From Paenibacillus sp. RC334 (GTDB lineage: Bacteria; Bacillota; Bacilli; Paenibacillales; Paenibacillaceae): DNA of 64,000 nucleotides. Position 1 is the first letter of the stretch. Every line of letters begins with the position of its first letter. Where the stretch lies: NCBI RefSeq assembly GCF_030034735.1, contig NZ_CP125370.1, forward strand, positions 558,001 to 622,000. Reading direction: 5' to 3'. The notes below the pieces were generated by a model, which ran no database searches, was not told the origin of the DNA, and saw only the letters and a program-made list of their open reading frames with translations. Position numbers and translations under genes: made by a program. Shown here one piece after another: positions 24,912-34,100 of the stretch.

Positions 24912-25631
24912 ATGACAATCATGAAGCAGGCATGGATGATCACTCGTCAGGATTTTCGCAATAATCCTTATGTAATGCTGTGGACGTTACTGTTTATTAT
25001 GTACCTGGGGTTTACCATGAGCTTTGTTGTAAGTATGCAGTTGGGTGAGAGTGGAGCCTTGAATCCGGCAGCCGATTTTGTCATGCTGGTGCTGATTCCG
25101 TTTCTCGGATTCATTTATAACCGACGTACATTCAAATATTTGCAGGAAGATTCCTATACGCGCATGCTGGCTTTTCTCCGCATATTGCCTATACCAGTGA
25201 GTGCGGTGATTATGAGCCGAATTCAACAGGCGGTTTTGGCGTTTATCGTGAATAGCGTGGTATTTTTTATCCTTCTGTTTACAATTTCAGGTACACTTCG
25301 GGTATATGCTGGCACGGGCTTTTTTGTATCGTTTGCGCTCACCTGGATCGGTTACGGGATGCTGATTCAAGCCATTTATATTTATTTGGAGTTTCTTAAA
25401 AATGGAAAGGGCTATTTCTGGCTATCGCTTGTGATCATGCTGGTTTGCGGAATAATCGCGATTGCAGTTCGAATATACGGGGTGAACCTGGTATCGACGA
25501 CGGCATATTTCAGCAAGGAGTGGCAGCTATTATCTCCGCTGATGTGGGGAGCGCTGGCAGCAGGAGCTATCGGCATGTTCGTGTCCTATCGGATGACACT
25601 GCGCAGGCTCGTGAAGCGCGATCTGGCTTAG
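24912..25631 (+). CDS. ABC transporter permease-like membrane protein
   Basis: 239 residues from ATG 24912. About six membrane spans (VMLWTLLFIMYLGFTM, FVMLVLIPFLGFIY, VLAFIVNSVVFFILL, FFVSFALTWIGYGML, WLSLVIMLVCGIIAI, LMWGALAAGAIGMFV). It lies first in a five-gene operon with a GntR regulator, two ATPases and a second permease, an arrangement like the ytr operon. It probably forms the membrane half of an exporter with the ATPase at 26077. Substrate unknown; ytr-type systems respond to cell-wall-active antibiotics in Bacillus. Confidence 0.75.
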   Translation: MTIMKQAWMITRQDFRNNPYVMLWTLLFIMYLGFTMSFVVSMQLGESGALNPAADFVMLVLIPFLGFIYNRRTFKYLQEDSYTRMLAFLRILPIPVSAVIMSRIQQAVLAFIVNSVVFFILLFTISGTLRVYAGTGFFVSFALTWIGYGMLIQAIYIYLEFLKNGKGYFWLSLVIMLVCGIIAIAVRIYGVNLVSTTAYFSKEWQLLSPLMWGALAAGAIGMFVSYRMTLRRLVKRDLA

Positions 25632-25669
25632 GGGGCGTGTATATAAAGATCAATAAGGGGGAGAAGCAG

Positions 25670-26071
25670 GTGAACATACCGGTGCAAATTGATGAGAATA
25701 GCGCGGAACCGCTGTATGCGCAGATTGAAAAGCAGCTTCGTTCACTCATCGTGACCGGGCAGATTGCAGCAGGAACGCTGCTTCCCTCCATCCGGGAGTT
25801 TGCGGGGACACTCAGTTGTAGCGTGATTACCGTCCGGCGGGTTTATCAGGATTTGGAAAACGAAGGTTTGCTTCGTACCCGGCAGGGAACGGGAACCTTC
25901 GTAGCTATGGTCGAGGAAGATATGCGCTCAGGCTACCGCCTTAAAGCGGTGACCGAGGCACTGGAGACGGCGATTGATACAGGCGTGGCGGTACAGATGA
26001 CGGAACAGGAATTGTTGGAGCTTTTCGCAGACATGGTGAAGAGAAAGTATGAAGTCCAAGCGAAGGAGTGA
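25670..26071 (+). CDS. GntR-family transcriptional regulator, YtrA subfamily
   Basis: 133 residues from GTG 25670, preceded by GGGGGAG with 6 bases spacing. N-terminal winged helix (PLYAQIEKQLRSLIVTGQIA, TLLPSIREFAGTLSCS, TVRRVYQDLENEGLLRTRQ) and only about 50 residues after it (two helices), the short form that defines YtrA rather than the FadR or HutC branches. Encoded inside the ABC operon it should control; the palindrome over the promoter is the predicted binding site. The stop overlaps the Shine-Dalgarno region of the next gene. Confidence 0.92.
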   Translation: MNIPVQIDENSAEPLYAQIEKQLRSLIVTGQIAAGTLLPSIREFAGTLSCSVITVRRVYQDLENEGLLRTRQGTGTFVAMVEEDMRSGYRLKAVTEALETAIDTGVAVQMTEQELLELFADMVKRKYEVQAKE

Positions 26072-26076
26072 AGCCC

Positions 26077-27006
26077 GTGGAAACACCAATCATTGAGATG
26101 AGCCAAGTCTATAAAAAGCGGGGAAACCGGGAGATCGGACCGATTAATTTGACGATTGAACCGGGATATGTGATTGCTTTGGCCGGACATAACGGATCAG
26201 GGAAAAGCACATTGCTGCATCTGCTAACCCAGCTTATCCACCCGGATTCCGGTGTAATTCACTGGTTCGGTCAGGCGTATCCAAATGGTATGTCCGTAGA
26301 TACGCGGCAGTGGGTTGGATATGTGCCGGAGCAGCCGACCCGTGAGGAAGACCGACTTACAGCAGAAGCAGCAGCGGCTTTTCGGGCATTATGGTATCCG
26401 GGCTGGGACGAAACGCGTTTCAAGCGGTTGCTGGAACGCTTTCAGGTCCCGCAGCACACGAGATTATCGCGTATGTCCAAGGGTGAGCGCCGCAAGTTTG
26501 AACTGGCTGCTGCCTTGGCACCTCATCCCCGTTTGCTGCTGCTTGATGAACCTTCGTCTGGATTGGACCCTTTTGCATGGAAGATTATGCTGGAGGAACT
26601 GCGGGATTGTATGGAAAACGGCAAAACGACGGTTATTATTGCCACTCATATCATGGAAGAGATCAAGCGCCTGGCCGATTATATTGTCCTGATGCATGAA
26701 GGAAGGCTGCTCGGTAAGCTGGAAAAGGACCACCTGCTCGAAAATAGCAAGGAAATGTGGTTTGAGGGGACGCCGGAGGAAGCATCGGAGCTGCCGGGAG
26801 TTATAGAGACAGAGAGCGAAGGCGGATTGCAGCGAATTGTAACGTTGGCAGCCGGAGAAGCTAGCGCGATATTGGAGCAGGCGGGCATTCGCCCGATTCG
26901 TATACGGAGTCTGGAGCTGGATGATATTTTATGGCATTGGTCTGCGGGACAAATCCCGGGAGGTACAGAGATTTTAGGGGAGAAAAAGGGGGCTGGAGAT
27001 TCATGA
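26077..27006 (+). CDS. ABC transporter ATP-binding protein
   Basis: 309 residues from GTG 26077 (GAAGGAG 9 bases upstream). Walker A GHNGSGKST, Q-loop region, ABC signature as MSKGERRKFELAAAL (non-canonical, S-K-G-E), Walker B LLLLDEPSSGLDP and H-loop in IATHIMEE. A C-terminal extension of about 90 residues follows the nucleotide-binding domain. Single half-transporter ATPase, expected to act with a permease of this operon. Confidence 0.9.
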   Translation: METPIIEMSQVYKKRGNREIGPINLTIEPGYVIALAGHNGSGKSTLLHLLTQLIHPDSGVIHWFGQAYPNGMSVDTRQWVGYVPEQPTREEDRLTAEAAAAFRALWYPGWDETRFKRLLERFQVPQHTRLSRMSKGERRKFELAAALAPHPRLLLLDEPSSGLDPFAWKIMLEELRDCMENGKTTVIIATHIMEEIKRLADYIVLMHEGRLLGKLEKDHLLENSKEMWFEGTPEEASELPGVIETESEGGLQRIVTLAAGEASAILEQAGIRPIRIRSLELDDILWHWSAGQIPGGTEILGEKKGAGDS

Positions 27007-27905
27007 GTATGCTGCAATTGGAGCAGGTTGTGAAGCAATATGGCAACCACACGGCGGTTAACGGCATTTCGCTGAATGTGAACGGCGGAGAGATTTACGG
27101 ACTGCTGGGAGGCAATGGAGCAGGCAAAACGACAACGATGCGCATGGTACTTGGCCTAATTTACCCTGATGGCGGAAGCATTCAATATGAGGGCAAGCCA
27201 TATAGCAAGGAGCTTCAACGGACGATGGGTTATTTGCCTGAGGAACGAGGGTTGTATCCCAAGGTAAAGGTGAGCGAGCAAATTAACTATTTAGGCAGGC
27301 TACGCGGAATGTCGTCCAAGGATGCGGACAAAAGTCTGCGCTATTGGCTGGAACGCTTCGGCGTGCCTGAATATTACAATAAGCGGATTGAAGAGTTATC
27401 CAAGGGTAATCAGCAGAAAATGGGCTTTATTGCAGCCGTTGTGCATCGCCCGACGTTGCTCATTTTGGATGAGGCATTCAGCGGGCTTGATCCTGTGAAC
27501 GTCGAGCTGCTTAAGGATACGGTGAAGGAGCTACGGGACGACGGGGCTGCAATTTTATTTTCGACTCACCGGATGGAGCATGTAGAGGAGCTGTGTCGCC
27601 ATATTACGATTTTGCATCGTTCGAATACAGTTGTGCAGGGAAATGTGCAGGAGATTAAAGGTCGCTACCCGCGTGAAAAAGTTCGTCTCATCACGACTGG
27701 CGAAGTGAACGGACTGGAACAACTGCCCGGCGTGCGCCTTGTAGAGCGAATGGACCAGGGCTGGATGCTGCATATTGAACAGCCGGATGCGGCCAAGTTG
27801 ATTTTACAAACGGCGTTGGAGCAAACGGATGTAGAGCATTTTGAAATTAAAGAGCCTACGCTGAATGAAATTTTCATACGAGAGGTGGGTGATTCTCATG
27901 AATAG
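27003..27905 (+). CDS. ABC transporter ATP-binding protein, NatA-like
   Basis: 300 residues from ATG 27003, which overlaps the preceding stop (ATGA). Walker A GGNGAGKTTTMRM, LPEERGLYPKVKVSEQ (the NatA-type stretch after the Q-loop), signature LSKGNQQKMGF, Walker B LLILDEAFSGLDP, H-loop STHRMEHVEEL. This set of motifs is typical of the ATPase of NatAB-like exporters. The downstream NatB-like permease overlaps its end by 8 bases, so translation is coupled. Confidence 0.92.
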   Translation: MSMLQLEQVVKQYGNHTAVNGISLNVNGGEIYGLLGGNGAGKTTTMRMVLGLIYPDGGSIQYEGKPYSKELQRTMGYLPEERGLYPKVKVSEQINYLGRLRGMSSKDADKSLRYWLERFGVPEYYNKRIEELSKGNQQKMGFIAAVVHRPTLLILDEAFSGLDPVNVELLKDTVKELRDDGAAILFSTHRMEHVEELCRHITILHRSNTVVQGNVQEIKGRYPREKVRLITTGEVNGLEQLPGVRLVERMDQGWMLHIEQPDAAKLILQTALEQTDVEHFEIKEPTLNEIFIREVGDSHE

Positions 27906-29226
27906 ACTGGGTACGGTTATCAGTTTTACGTTTCGCCAGAAGGCGAGAACCAAATCTTTTGTCATTACAACGCTGGTGCTGGCATTGCTCATTACCATTG
28001 GCATGAATCTGCCGTATCTGATTTCTTTGTTTAAGGGAGAAGGAATGGGTGGTGCAGGGGGTTCCGGTAAATCCGCTGCTGAGCATCATCGTCTGGGACT
28101 GATCGCTGGAAGCCGGACTGAGATCGCGGATCAACTGGAGCAATTTACGAAGGCTCAGTCCAATCCGGCAGCTACCTGGGTGCGTTATGACAACGCACAA
28201 GCTCCCGCAATGCAGCAAGCTTTGAAAGACGGGGGGCTGCAAGGCTATGTGGAGTTTACACGGCCTACCGCAACGGGAGAAACTTTTCCCAAGGTAGAGT
28301 ACGTATCGGTTGAAAAAGAGCCGTCCCCGGCTGTAATCACATTGCTGCAAACTGGACTTCAGGAGGCAAAGGTCAAGGCTATGATCGGTGTGAATACCTT
28401 GACCAGTGAGCAAGTCCGTGAAATTAGTACGCCTGTTACCGTGCACAGTCGAGAAGTGAACAGTCCCTCTGAGACAGGTCGTGCTGCCGGAACAGAGGAC
28501 AAAGAAGCTTCCATGATTAACTATGGCTTGGTCTATGTACTCATGATTTTGTTCTTCACCTCGTCGATGATGACAGGCAATATGATTGCCTCAGAAGTGA
28601 CTTCGGAAAAAAGCTCACGCATCATGGAAATTCTCATCACGAGCGTATCGCCTTTGACCCAGATGTTTGGGAAAATCATTGGTATCTTTCTGGTGGGCTT
28701 GATGCAAATTGCTGTTTTTGCCGCTGTGGTGTGCGCCAACCTTATGCTGCCGCATAACAGCGTTATCCTCAGCTCGGCTGGGCTGGATCTGTCGCAGTTG
28801 AATACCACAGTGCTTGGATATGGCCTGGTTTTCTACATCCTCGGTTACTTCCTGTACGCGGTATTGTTCGCTGCTGTCGGCTCCATTGTCAGCCGTACCG
28901 AAGAATTGGGGCAGGCGGTCATGCCGATTACCATGTTGTCACTGGCAGCCTTTTATATCGGTATCTTCAATATCGCCGCACCTGATACGATGTTCGTCAA
29001 GGTCGCCGGGTATATTCCGTTTTTTTCGCCGACCGTCATGCTGCTGCGGATTGGTCTGGAGCGGGCGAGCCTGCTGGAAATCTGGCTGTCACTTGCCATT
29101 CTGGTCGCATCCATTCTGTTCTTCGGCTGGCTAGCCGCCAAAATCTACCGTACTGGCGTCTTAATGTACGGCAAGCGTCCTTCGTTCAAGGAGCTGCGTA
29201 AGGCGATGAAGGCGTATAAGATATAG
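27898..29226 (+). CDS. ABC transporter permease, NatB-like
   Basis: 442 residues from ATG 27898. ABC-2-type permease: one N-terminal span (SFVITTLVLALLITIGMNLP), a large extracytoplasmic domain of about 170 residues, then five or six spans. ASEVTSEKSSRIMEILITSV is the conserved NatB-type cytoplasmic motif. Pairs with the ATPase gene it overlaps. NatAB in Bacillus exports sodium; the substrate here is not shown. Confidence 0.88.
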   Translation: MNRLGTVISFTFRQKARTKSFVITTLVLALLITIGMNLPYLISLFKGEGMGGAGGSGKSAAEHHRLGLIAGSRTEIADQLEQFTKAQSNPAATWVRYDNAQAPAMQQALKDGGLQGYVEFTRPTATGETFPKVEYVSVEKEPSPAVITLLQTGLQEAKVKAMIGVNTLTSEQVREISTPVTVHSREVNSPSETGRAAGTEDKEASMINYGLVYVLMILFFTSSMMTGNMIASEVTSEKSSRIMEILITSVSPLTQMFGKIIGIFLVGLMQIAVFAAVVCANLMLPHNSVILSSAGLDLSQLNTTVLGYGLVFYILGYFLYAVLFAAVGSIVSRTEELGQAVMPITMLSLAAFYIGIFNIAAPDTMFVKVAGYIPFFSPTVMLLRIGLERASLLEIWLSLAILVASILFFGWLAAKIYRTGVLMYGKRPSFKELRKAMKAYKI

Positions 29227-29370
29227 GATTGAATTTGATTTGTGTGTGTGGTGTCATAATTATTGAGAAATGAATATTTATGAATTGATATACATTAGTG
29301 AAGTTGTTGTATGGTGTCTGAGTAGAAGAAGGTGTCAGAGAAATGGACTATTTGAGGGGACGGCTTTAAA

Positions 29371-29531
29371 ATGACAAAAGAAAAAAATTAAAATACGCTG
29401 ATGTTGTTGAGTACGGTACTACTGATTGTGTTTGGGATGGCCATGAGTACAACAGGTTCAATGCTAAAGAAGCCGTTCAGGGAGGAATGATGGGCTTGGA
29501 AGCCTTACGTGGGACTGTGGTCGTTCGGTAA
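29371..29531 (+). pseudogene. Gene fragments in an otherwise empty 420-base stretch
   Basis: An ATG at 29371 with GAGGGG upstream is stopped after six codons (TAA). The same frame then gives a signal-like segment LLSTVLLIVFGMAMSTTGS before another stop at 29488, and a second frame gives AKEAVQGGMMGLEALRGTVV up to the stop at 29529. These look like pieces of a decayed secreted or toxin-type gene upstream of the toxin pseudogene. Nothing else is recognised between 29227 and 29647. Confidence 0.35.
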
Positions 29532-29647
29532 AAGAAAATAATTTCTTCGAATGGGTGGGTTCAATTGCGAACCTACCTTTTTTTCATTGAACACAGCTAT
29601 GGTTCTTTCTGTAAACATCTGTCCGATACATACATAAGGATGATTTA

Positions 29648-30357
29648 TTGTTAAATATACCCTTAAAAATTATGATTTCACATATCATTTATATTAGATT
29701 TCGGTTTAAGATAACCAGCTACTTGATACGTACAGCCTGTGTAAATGCGGAGGAACAGAGGGCGCGCGAACGGCATGCGATGATGGATTTTCTCGGCAAG
29801 GTGTGGACGAGTGCCAGGGGGTATGGAGAAGTACAATCCATACATGACTTTATCAACTATGTAAAGGGAGTCAATCAAGCTTCCGTACAAGCCTATAGCG
29901 ATATTCCTTCTGATATACGAGAACGATGGTATCAAAGAAACGTGGATCAAGAATTTGAAAAGGCGCTGGATGCTTATTATAATAAGCAGGACCCCTTCAC
30001 AGATATAGTCTCATTAATGGAACATCAACGGCAGACAGGCAACCATTTCCGATATAGTGACAGAGCTTTGATGAGTTTCTAGGCAGTTCTACTCGTACAG
30101 AGGCAATGAATGCTGGTAAAGCATGGGTAGGTGAGGGTGCTAAAGATATTATTGATAAAACGACAGGTGAAATTATTGGTTTTTCAAGTGCAGATGGAAT
30201 GAGGGCTTTTAGAATTCAATTTAAGCCAGGAGAAAATATGGTAAGAGCAAATTTCCAAGAAAATATCATGATTAGGACAGAACGTAATTATAATAACTAT
30301 AATAAGACATGAGCACCAAAGCAAATTAGAAATGTTCATATCGATATTTTGGATTAG
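29648..30357 (+). pseudogene. Broken polymorphic toxin gene, C-terminal part
   Basis: Two frames join into one protein. Frame 2 (to 30082) gives MMDFLGKVWTSARGYGEVQ and on to MEHQRQTGNHFRYS. Near 30060-30080 the coding shifts to frame 1 (FDEFLGSSTRTEAMNAGKAW), continuing KDIIDKTTGEIIGFSSADGM and FRIQFKPGENMVRANFQENI. TGA at 30310 interrupts it, and the frame resumes as APKQIRNVHIDILD before the stop at 30355. So there is one frameshift and one nonsense change. The end and the following Imm8-like gene fit a toxin/immunity module whose toxin has been inactivated. The N-terminal delivery domain is missing. Confidence 0.6.
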
Positions 30358-30370
30358 GAGAGTAGATTAA

Positions 30371-30703
30371 ATGCTTATTATAAAGGCTCTAACAAAGATA
30401 TATGAGGACTGGGGTGATGATATAGACGATTTTTATATTACTTATCATATAGATATCGGTCCTAAGGACATAAATGGAGCATCAGACTTGTTTTCATTCG
30501 AATTAATTAGTCCTAAAGGGTTAGAACGGATGGTAGGTCCAGGTGATGTCATAATCGGACATGGTCATTTTATTACAAGTGACTTTAATGAAAAGATACT
30601 TGAAGCAACTTTGAATCGTATTATTAATAAATGCACAGATGATGATATTAATAAAGCATACAATAATCTCTCCAAATACTTTCGTTGGGAGATGGATGAG
30701 TAG
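30371..30703 (+). CDS. Imm8-like immunity protein
   Basis: 110 residues, soluble and acidic. The pattern YHIDIGPKDINGASDLFSFE, SPKGLERM, GHGHFIT, then a C-terminal LSKYFRWEMDE matches the Imm8 immunity family (IGP...G...F, SP..L, G.+.., F.WE ending) as judged by eye. GGAGAG lies 8 bases before the ATG. It begins 13 bases after the decayed toxin, the normal toxin-then-immunity order, and is intact. It may now protect against the same toxin from neighbouring cells. Confidence 0.65.
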   Translation: MLIIKALTKIYEDWGDDIDDFYITYHIDIGPKDINGASDLFSFELISPKGLERMVGPGDVIIGHGHFITSDFNEKILEATLNRIINKCTDDDINKAYNNLSKYFRWEMDE

Positions 30704-30810
30704 TAACACATATAACCCATGTAATACCCGTAAAAAGATTTCCCCATTATGTTTGTACGCACATTAATACCTTAATTTTATACCCTAAATAACGTAATAG
30801 CGTTACATTG

Positions 30811-30855
30811 AACAGGTTGATTATGGTCAAATACTACCATGGTTGATCTGTTTTT
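30811..30855 (+). terminator. Weak terminator downstream of the immunity gene
   Basis: AACAG...ATGGT pairs with ACCAT...CTGTT around an interrupted stem, followed by T6. GGTTGAT is repeated in both arms. Confidence 0.35.
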
Positions 30856-31183
30856 TCATCTGCTGTACCGCCACAACCCATGCGCACCATGCACCGTCAA
30901 TTAAGCGGGCAGCAGATAGCGAAGCCAAGCAAAATTCGATTATTCTTACCCTTGCTGATAATGAACCGATCGGAGTAGCATCCAAATAGTGTGACGAGAT
31001 GCGGAAATCTAATCGAATCTATTCGGGGCTTACCGTTATTAACTAGGCTGTCTTGTTATTAATGAGTAATTCTGATGTGACAAATACAAGAGTCTTCCTA
31101 ATGCTTCTGTATGTCTGGGTGTGATTCCTGCCTGTAGAGTGTCTAACCTATAAGGGAAAACATCTCGAAAGGAGAATACGTTC
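30856..31183. other. Intergenic stretch without a complete gene
   Basis: A short open stretch around 30908-30988 encodes EAKQNSIILTLADNEPIGVA before a stop, with no start or ribosome site; it may be a leftover of a mobile or surface-protein gene. No RNA gene or clear repeat was seen. Confidence 0.4.
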
Positions 31184-31381
31184 ATGAATCATCCTGTTAA
31201 GGAATGTATTCAGAAGTTAGGGCTAACTCATCGGGCGTTTGTTGTCCTGTATGACATCTCATGGGAAAGGTTTCGTAGTTGCTTGTACGGTTACACCAAT
31301 TCCATCTCCCGCGCCATCCTGAACGTCATGATACATAACAGCTACGATGAACAGGAAGCACAACAGAAATATCTGTTATGA
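31184..31381 (+). CDS. Small phage-like protein, possible HTH
   Basis: 65 residues. AAAGGAG lies about 10 bases before the ATG, so it is probably translated. KLGLTHRAFVVLYDISWERF resembles the first helices of Cro/C1-type helix-turn-helix proteins, but the second half is atypical and the DNA-binding call is tentative. It sits among toxin and gene remnants, consistent with prophage or island debris. Confidence 0.5.
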   Translation: MNHPVKECIQKLGLTHRAFVVLYDISWERFRSCLYGYTNSISRAILNVMIHNSYDEQEAQQKYLL

Positions 31382-32238
31382 CGAAAGTGGAGAGTACAGC
31401 AAGAGGTTCTATCTGATTCAAAATCGTCAAGCTTGCTAATGAGTACATGGTAGTTGAAGAAGTATGGGGAAATGCTAAAGGTTCGGATGGCAGAATTACG
31501 CAGGGTGGAATTATGTATAAATACGATATGAATATGGAAATAATGGTGTAATGTGAATTATTTATAAGTAAAATCCAAAGATATTGAGTGGCATGTAGTA
31601 CAATGGAACAAGGTTTTATATGGTGAAATTGTTTTTATTGCCAGTAATTTGATATAAAGTCGTGCAAAAAGTTAAATTAAGTAACACTAACAACAATAGA
31701 AGGGGAGAAAGTCTGGTGGACGAGAAAGTTAAATATATTAATGAGCTGTTCAAATATTTAACACAAAATAATGATACCAAAGAACATCAAACCTTTTTTG
31801 CTCTATTAGACAACAGACAGTAGGCATTCACTACAGCGAGGAAGCGATTTTTTTTACTCATAACTATCTATTTAAAAACTATCTAAATAAATATACAGTT
31901 AACAGGCCTGCAAATCGATTATCTACACTCATAGCTGACCTTACGTCTATACAATTCGGCGAATTTAGTATTATCGGCCTACTCAGAGTTTAGTAGAAGC
32001 TGATTTTTTTATATTTTGATCTACCGCTAGTCATAGAAAACGTAAAGTCTCAACCATAATTATATAAAATACAAAAAGTCTCAAGTTACGATATAATTAA
32101 TCTCATTTGTAAGCATAAAAACAGCCTATTTTATGCTTTTTTAGTCTCATTTATAAGAATTACTCACACCTTATCAGGCTTCAACTTTTATGGGTTTATT
32201 GAGAATGATCACCAAATAGATGAAGAGATATTTTATTG
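31382..32238. other. Accessory stretch with gene remnants
   Basis: No complete gene. At 31447-31551 an ORF of 34 codons (VVEEVWGNAKGSDGRITQGG) is open at its 5' side and looks like the end of a decayed protein. At 31716-31823 GTG after GGGGAG opens a 35-codon ORF (YINELFKYLTQNNDTKEHQ) that ends abruptly and may be a truncated gene. The AT content is high from 31830 to 32230. Confidence 0.4.
32111..32142 (+). terminator. Terminator-like hairpin in the accessory stretch
   Basis: AAGCATAAAA pairs with TTTTATGCTT around an 8-base loop, followed by T-rich sequence; the gene it once served is not recognisable. Confidence 0.6.
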
Positions 32239-32253
32239 TTGACTACATGGTCA
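32239..32253. promoter_or_regulatory. Operator candidate upstream of TetR gene
   Basis: TTGACTACATGGTCA is a near-palindrome (TGAC...GTCA) 20 bases before the TetR start. It matches the perfect palindrome found again at 32868-32885, so both are likely sites of the same regulator. Confidence 0.6.
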
Positions 32254-32273
32254 GGAAGTGATAGTTTTACCCT

Positions 32274-32849
32274 ATGAGCAGACCAAGAGAATTTGATGTC
32301 GATCGTGCATTGCAGCAGTCTATGGAAGTGTTCTGGAATCAAGGATTCAAGTCAACCTCTTATGAGGATCTTACTCGTACGACAGGGGTCAAGAAGCAAA
32401 GTTTGTATTGTGTATTTAATGACAAACGCTCATTGTTCCTCAAAGCGCTGGCACTCTATCGCGAACAGAGCGTAGGGAAATTGAAGAAGATCGAAGCACA
32501 AGCCTCATCTCCGCTTGATAAACTGGATTCTTTGCGCCATTCACTTTTAGACGACGAATCCGGCTGCCAAGGATGTCTAATGGTGAATTCCTCACTGGAA
32601 TTCGGAACAGATGACGAGCAGGTCACGCTAGAAAATGAGCTAATGTTAGAAGAGGTTCAACAGATTTTAGAGAAGATCATCCGTAACGGTCAGGAACAGC
32701 AGTTAATTTCGAACCGTTTTTCTAGCAAAGAGCTTGCAGCTTATCTAAATAACACCATACTGGGTGTAAAAATTATGGAGAAATCCGGTTCATCGCGTGA
32801 ACAGATCGAGGCGGTCTTACGTACGTCTTTTGCCATGATGTTGCCTTGA
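32274..32849 (+). CDS. TetR/AcrR-family transcriptional regulator
   Basis: 191 residues. N-terminal MSRPREFDVDRALQQSMEVF and HTH TTGVKKQSLYCVFNDKRSLF are typical of the TetR group that controls oxidoreductases (YxaF/NemR-like start), and a CQGCLMVNSSLEF motif with two Cys lies in the middle. Those cysteines could sense electrophiles, as in NemR-type regulators, but this is inference. It is followed by an old-yellow-enzyme gene, with a matching palindrome before each gene. Confidence 0.9.
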   Translation: MSRPREFDVDRALQQSMEVFWNQGFKSTSYEDLTRTTGVKKQSLYCVFNDKRSLFLKALALYREQSVGKLKKIEAQASSPLDKLDSLRHSLLDDESGCQGCLMVNSSLEFGTDDEQVTLENELMLEEVQQILEKIIRNGQEQQLISNRFSSKELAAYLNNTILGVKIMEKSGSSREQIEAVLRTSFAMMLP

Positions 32850-32867
32850 TCTTTTTTTTGTCTCATT

Positions 32868-32885
32868 CTTGACTTTGTAGTCAAG
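32868..32885. promoter_or_regulatory. Perfect palindromic operator before the old-yellow-enzyme gene
   Basis: CTTGACT-TTGT-AGTCAAG is an exact 18-base palindrome with 7-base arms. It shares TTGACT...GTCA with the site upstream of the TetR gene, and TTGACT may double as a -35 element of the downstream gene. Confidence 0.7.
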
Positions 32886-33059
32886 AACTGATGCATTGTT
32901 GTAGTGAAGGACGGTTTAACGATGAAATTTGAGGAGGTGGGGCTTTTCGATAAAGTTCTTTGAACGATTCATCTGTAAGTCAAGCTGATATTAACATGGG
33001 TCATGGCCGGTGAAGCGATCTAAGCATTTTATAAAAAAACTAAATTTTTGGAGGCTATT

Positions 33060-34100
33060 ATGAATTATTCTCAATCAGTAGAACCGCTGTTCCAACCTAT
33101 AGAATTAGGAAACTTGAAATTATCCAATCGGATTGTGATGGCACCGATGACTCGTCAATTTTCTCCGGACGGTATACCAGGTGCAAATGTCGCTTCCTAT
33201 TACCGCCGCAGAGCGGAGAACGGTGTGGGTCTTATTGTGACAGAAGGAACGGTAATTAATCATCCGGATGCATCCAATCAAGTTAACGTGCCGCACTTTT
33301 ATGGCGGAGCTGCACTAAATGGCTGGGCGAACGTAGTGTCAGAGGTACATGAGGCTGGTGGACGGATCATTCCACAGATCTGGCATATGGGAGCTAAAGG
33401 TCATGTTGGCGATTATTCGGAAGCTGAAATTACTGAAATCGTCCAGGCATTTGCACAGGCAGCTTCTGAGGCGAAGCGTCTTGGGTTCGATGGTATTGAG
33501 TTACACGGTGCGCACAGCTATCTGATTGATCAATTCTTCTATGAGAAAACCAATCCGCGTACAGATCGTTATGGTGGGGATATGCTTGCACGCACACGCT
33601 TTGCAGTTGAAGTCATTGAGGCTTGCCGTGAGGTAGTTGGACCGGAATTCCCGATTGTTCTGCGTTTATCGCAATGGAAGACTGATGACTTCCAAGCTAA
33701 ATTGGCAGAAACTCCGGAATTGCTGGAGCAATTCTTGGCGCCACTTGTTAATGCGGGCGTCGATATTTTCCACTGTTCCACACGACGTTTCTGGGAGCCG
33801 GAATTCGAGGGCTCTGATCTGAACTTTGCCGGATGGACCAAAAAGTTGACTGGCAAACCAACAATTACAGTTGGATCTGTTGGCCTTGACGGTGAGTTCA
33901 CAAGTCTTTTCACCGAAGGAAAAGGAGCCAATAACGTCGGTATCGATGGACTGGTTCAACGACTTGAGAATGAAGAATTTGACTTGGTGGCAGTTGGACG
34001 TTCGCTAATGGTCGATCCTGCATGGGCTAAGAAAATTCGTGAAGGACGTATAGACGAACTGATTCCTTTTACTTCAGAAGCGACTAAAGTACTTACTTAA
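33060..34100 (+). CDS. NADH:flavin oxidoreductase, old yellow enzyme family
   Basis: 346 residues from ATG 33060 (GGAGG 5 bases upstream). FMN-dependent TIM barrel: PIELGNLKLSNRIVMAPMTR start, then GLIVTEGTVIN, IPQIWHMG, and GFDGIELHGAHSYLIDQFFY with the substrate-binding His pair (the usual H-x-x-N site reads HGAHSYL), and a C-terminal DLVAVGRSLMVDP. It reduces activated alkenes, quinones or nitro compounds with NAD(P)H. Probably repressed by the TetR protein upstream and induced by reactive electrophiles; the inducer is inferred. The 277 bases after it contain a short unrecognised frame (RFGDKVNAELAGGVKRSKTA) but no credible gene. Confidence 0.92.
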   Translation: MNYSQSVEPLFQPIELGNLKLSNRIVMAPMTRQFSPDGIPGANVASYYRRRAENGVGLIVTEGTVINHPDASNQVNVPHFYGGAALNGWANVVSEVHEAGGRIIPQIWHMGAKGHVGDYSEAEITEIVQAFAQAASEAKRLGFDGIELHGAHSYLIDQFFYEKTNPRTDRYGGDMLARTRFAVEVIEACREVVGPEFPIVLRLSQWKTDDFQAKLAETPELLEQFLAPLVNAGVDIFHCSTRRFWEPEFEGSDLNFAGWTKKLTGKPTITVGSVGLDGEFTSLFTEGKGANNVGIDGLVQRLENEEFDLVAVGRSLMVDPAWAKKIREGRIDELIPFTSEATKVLT

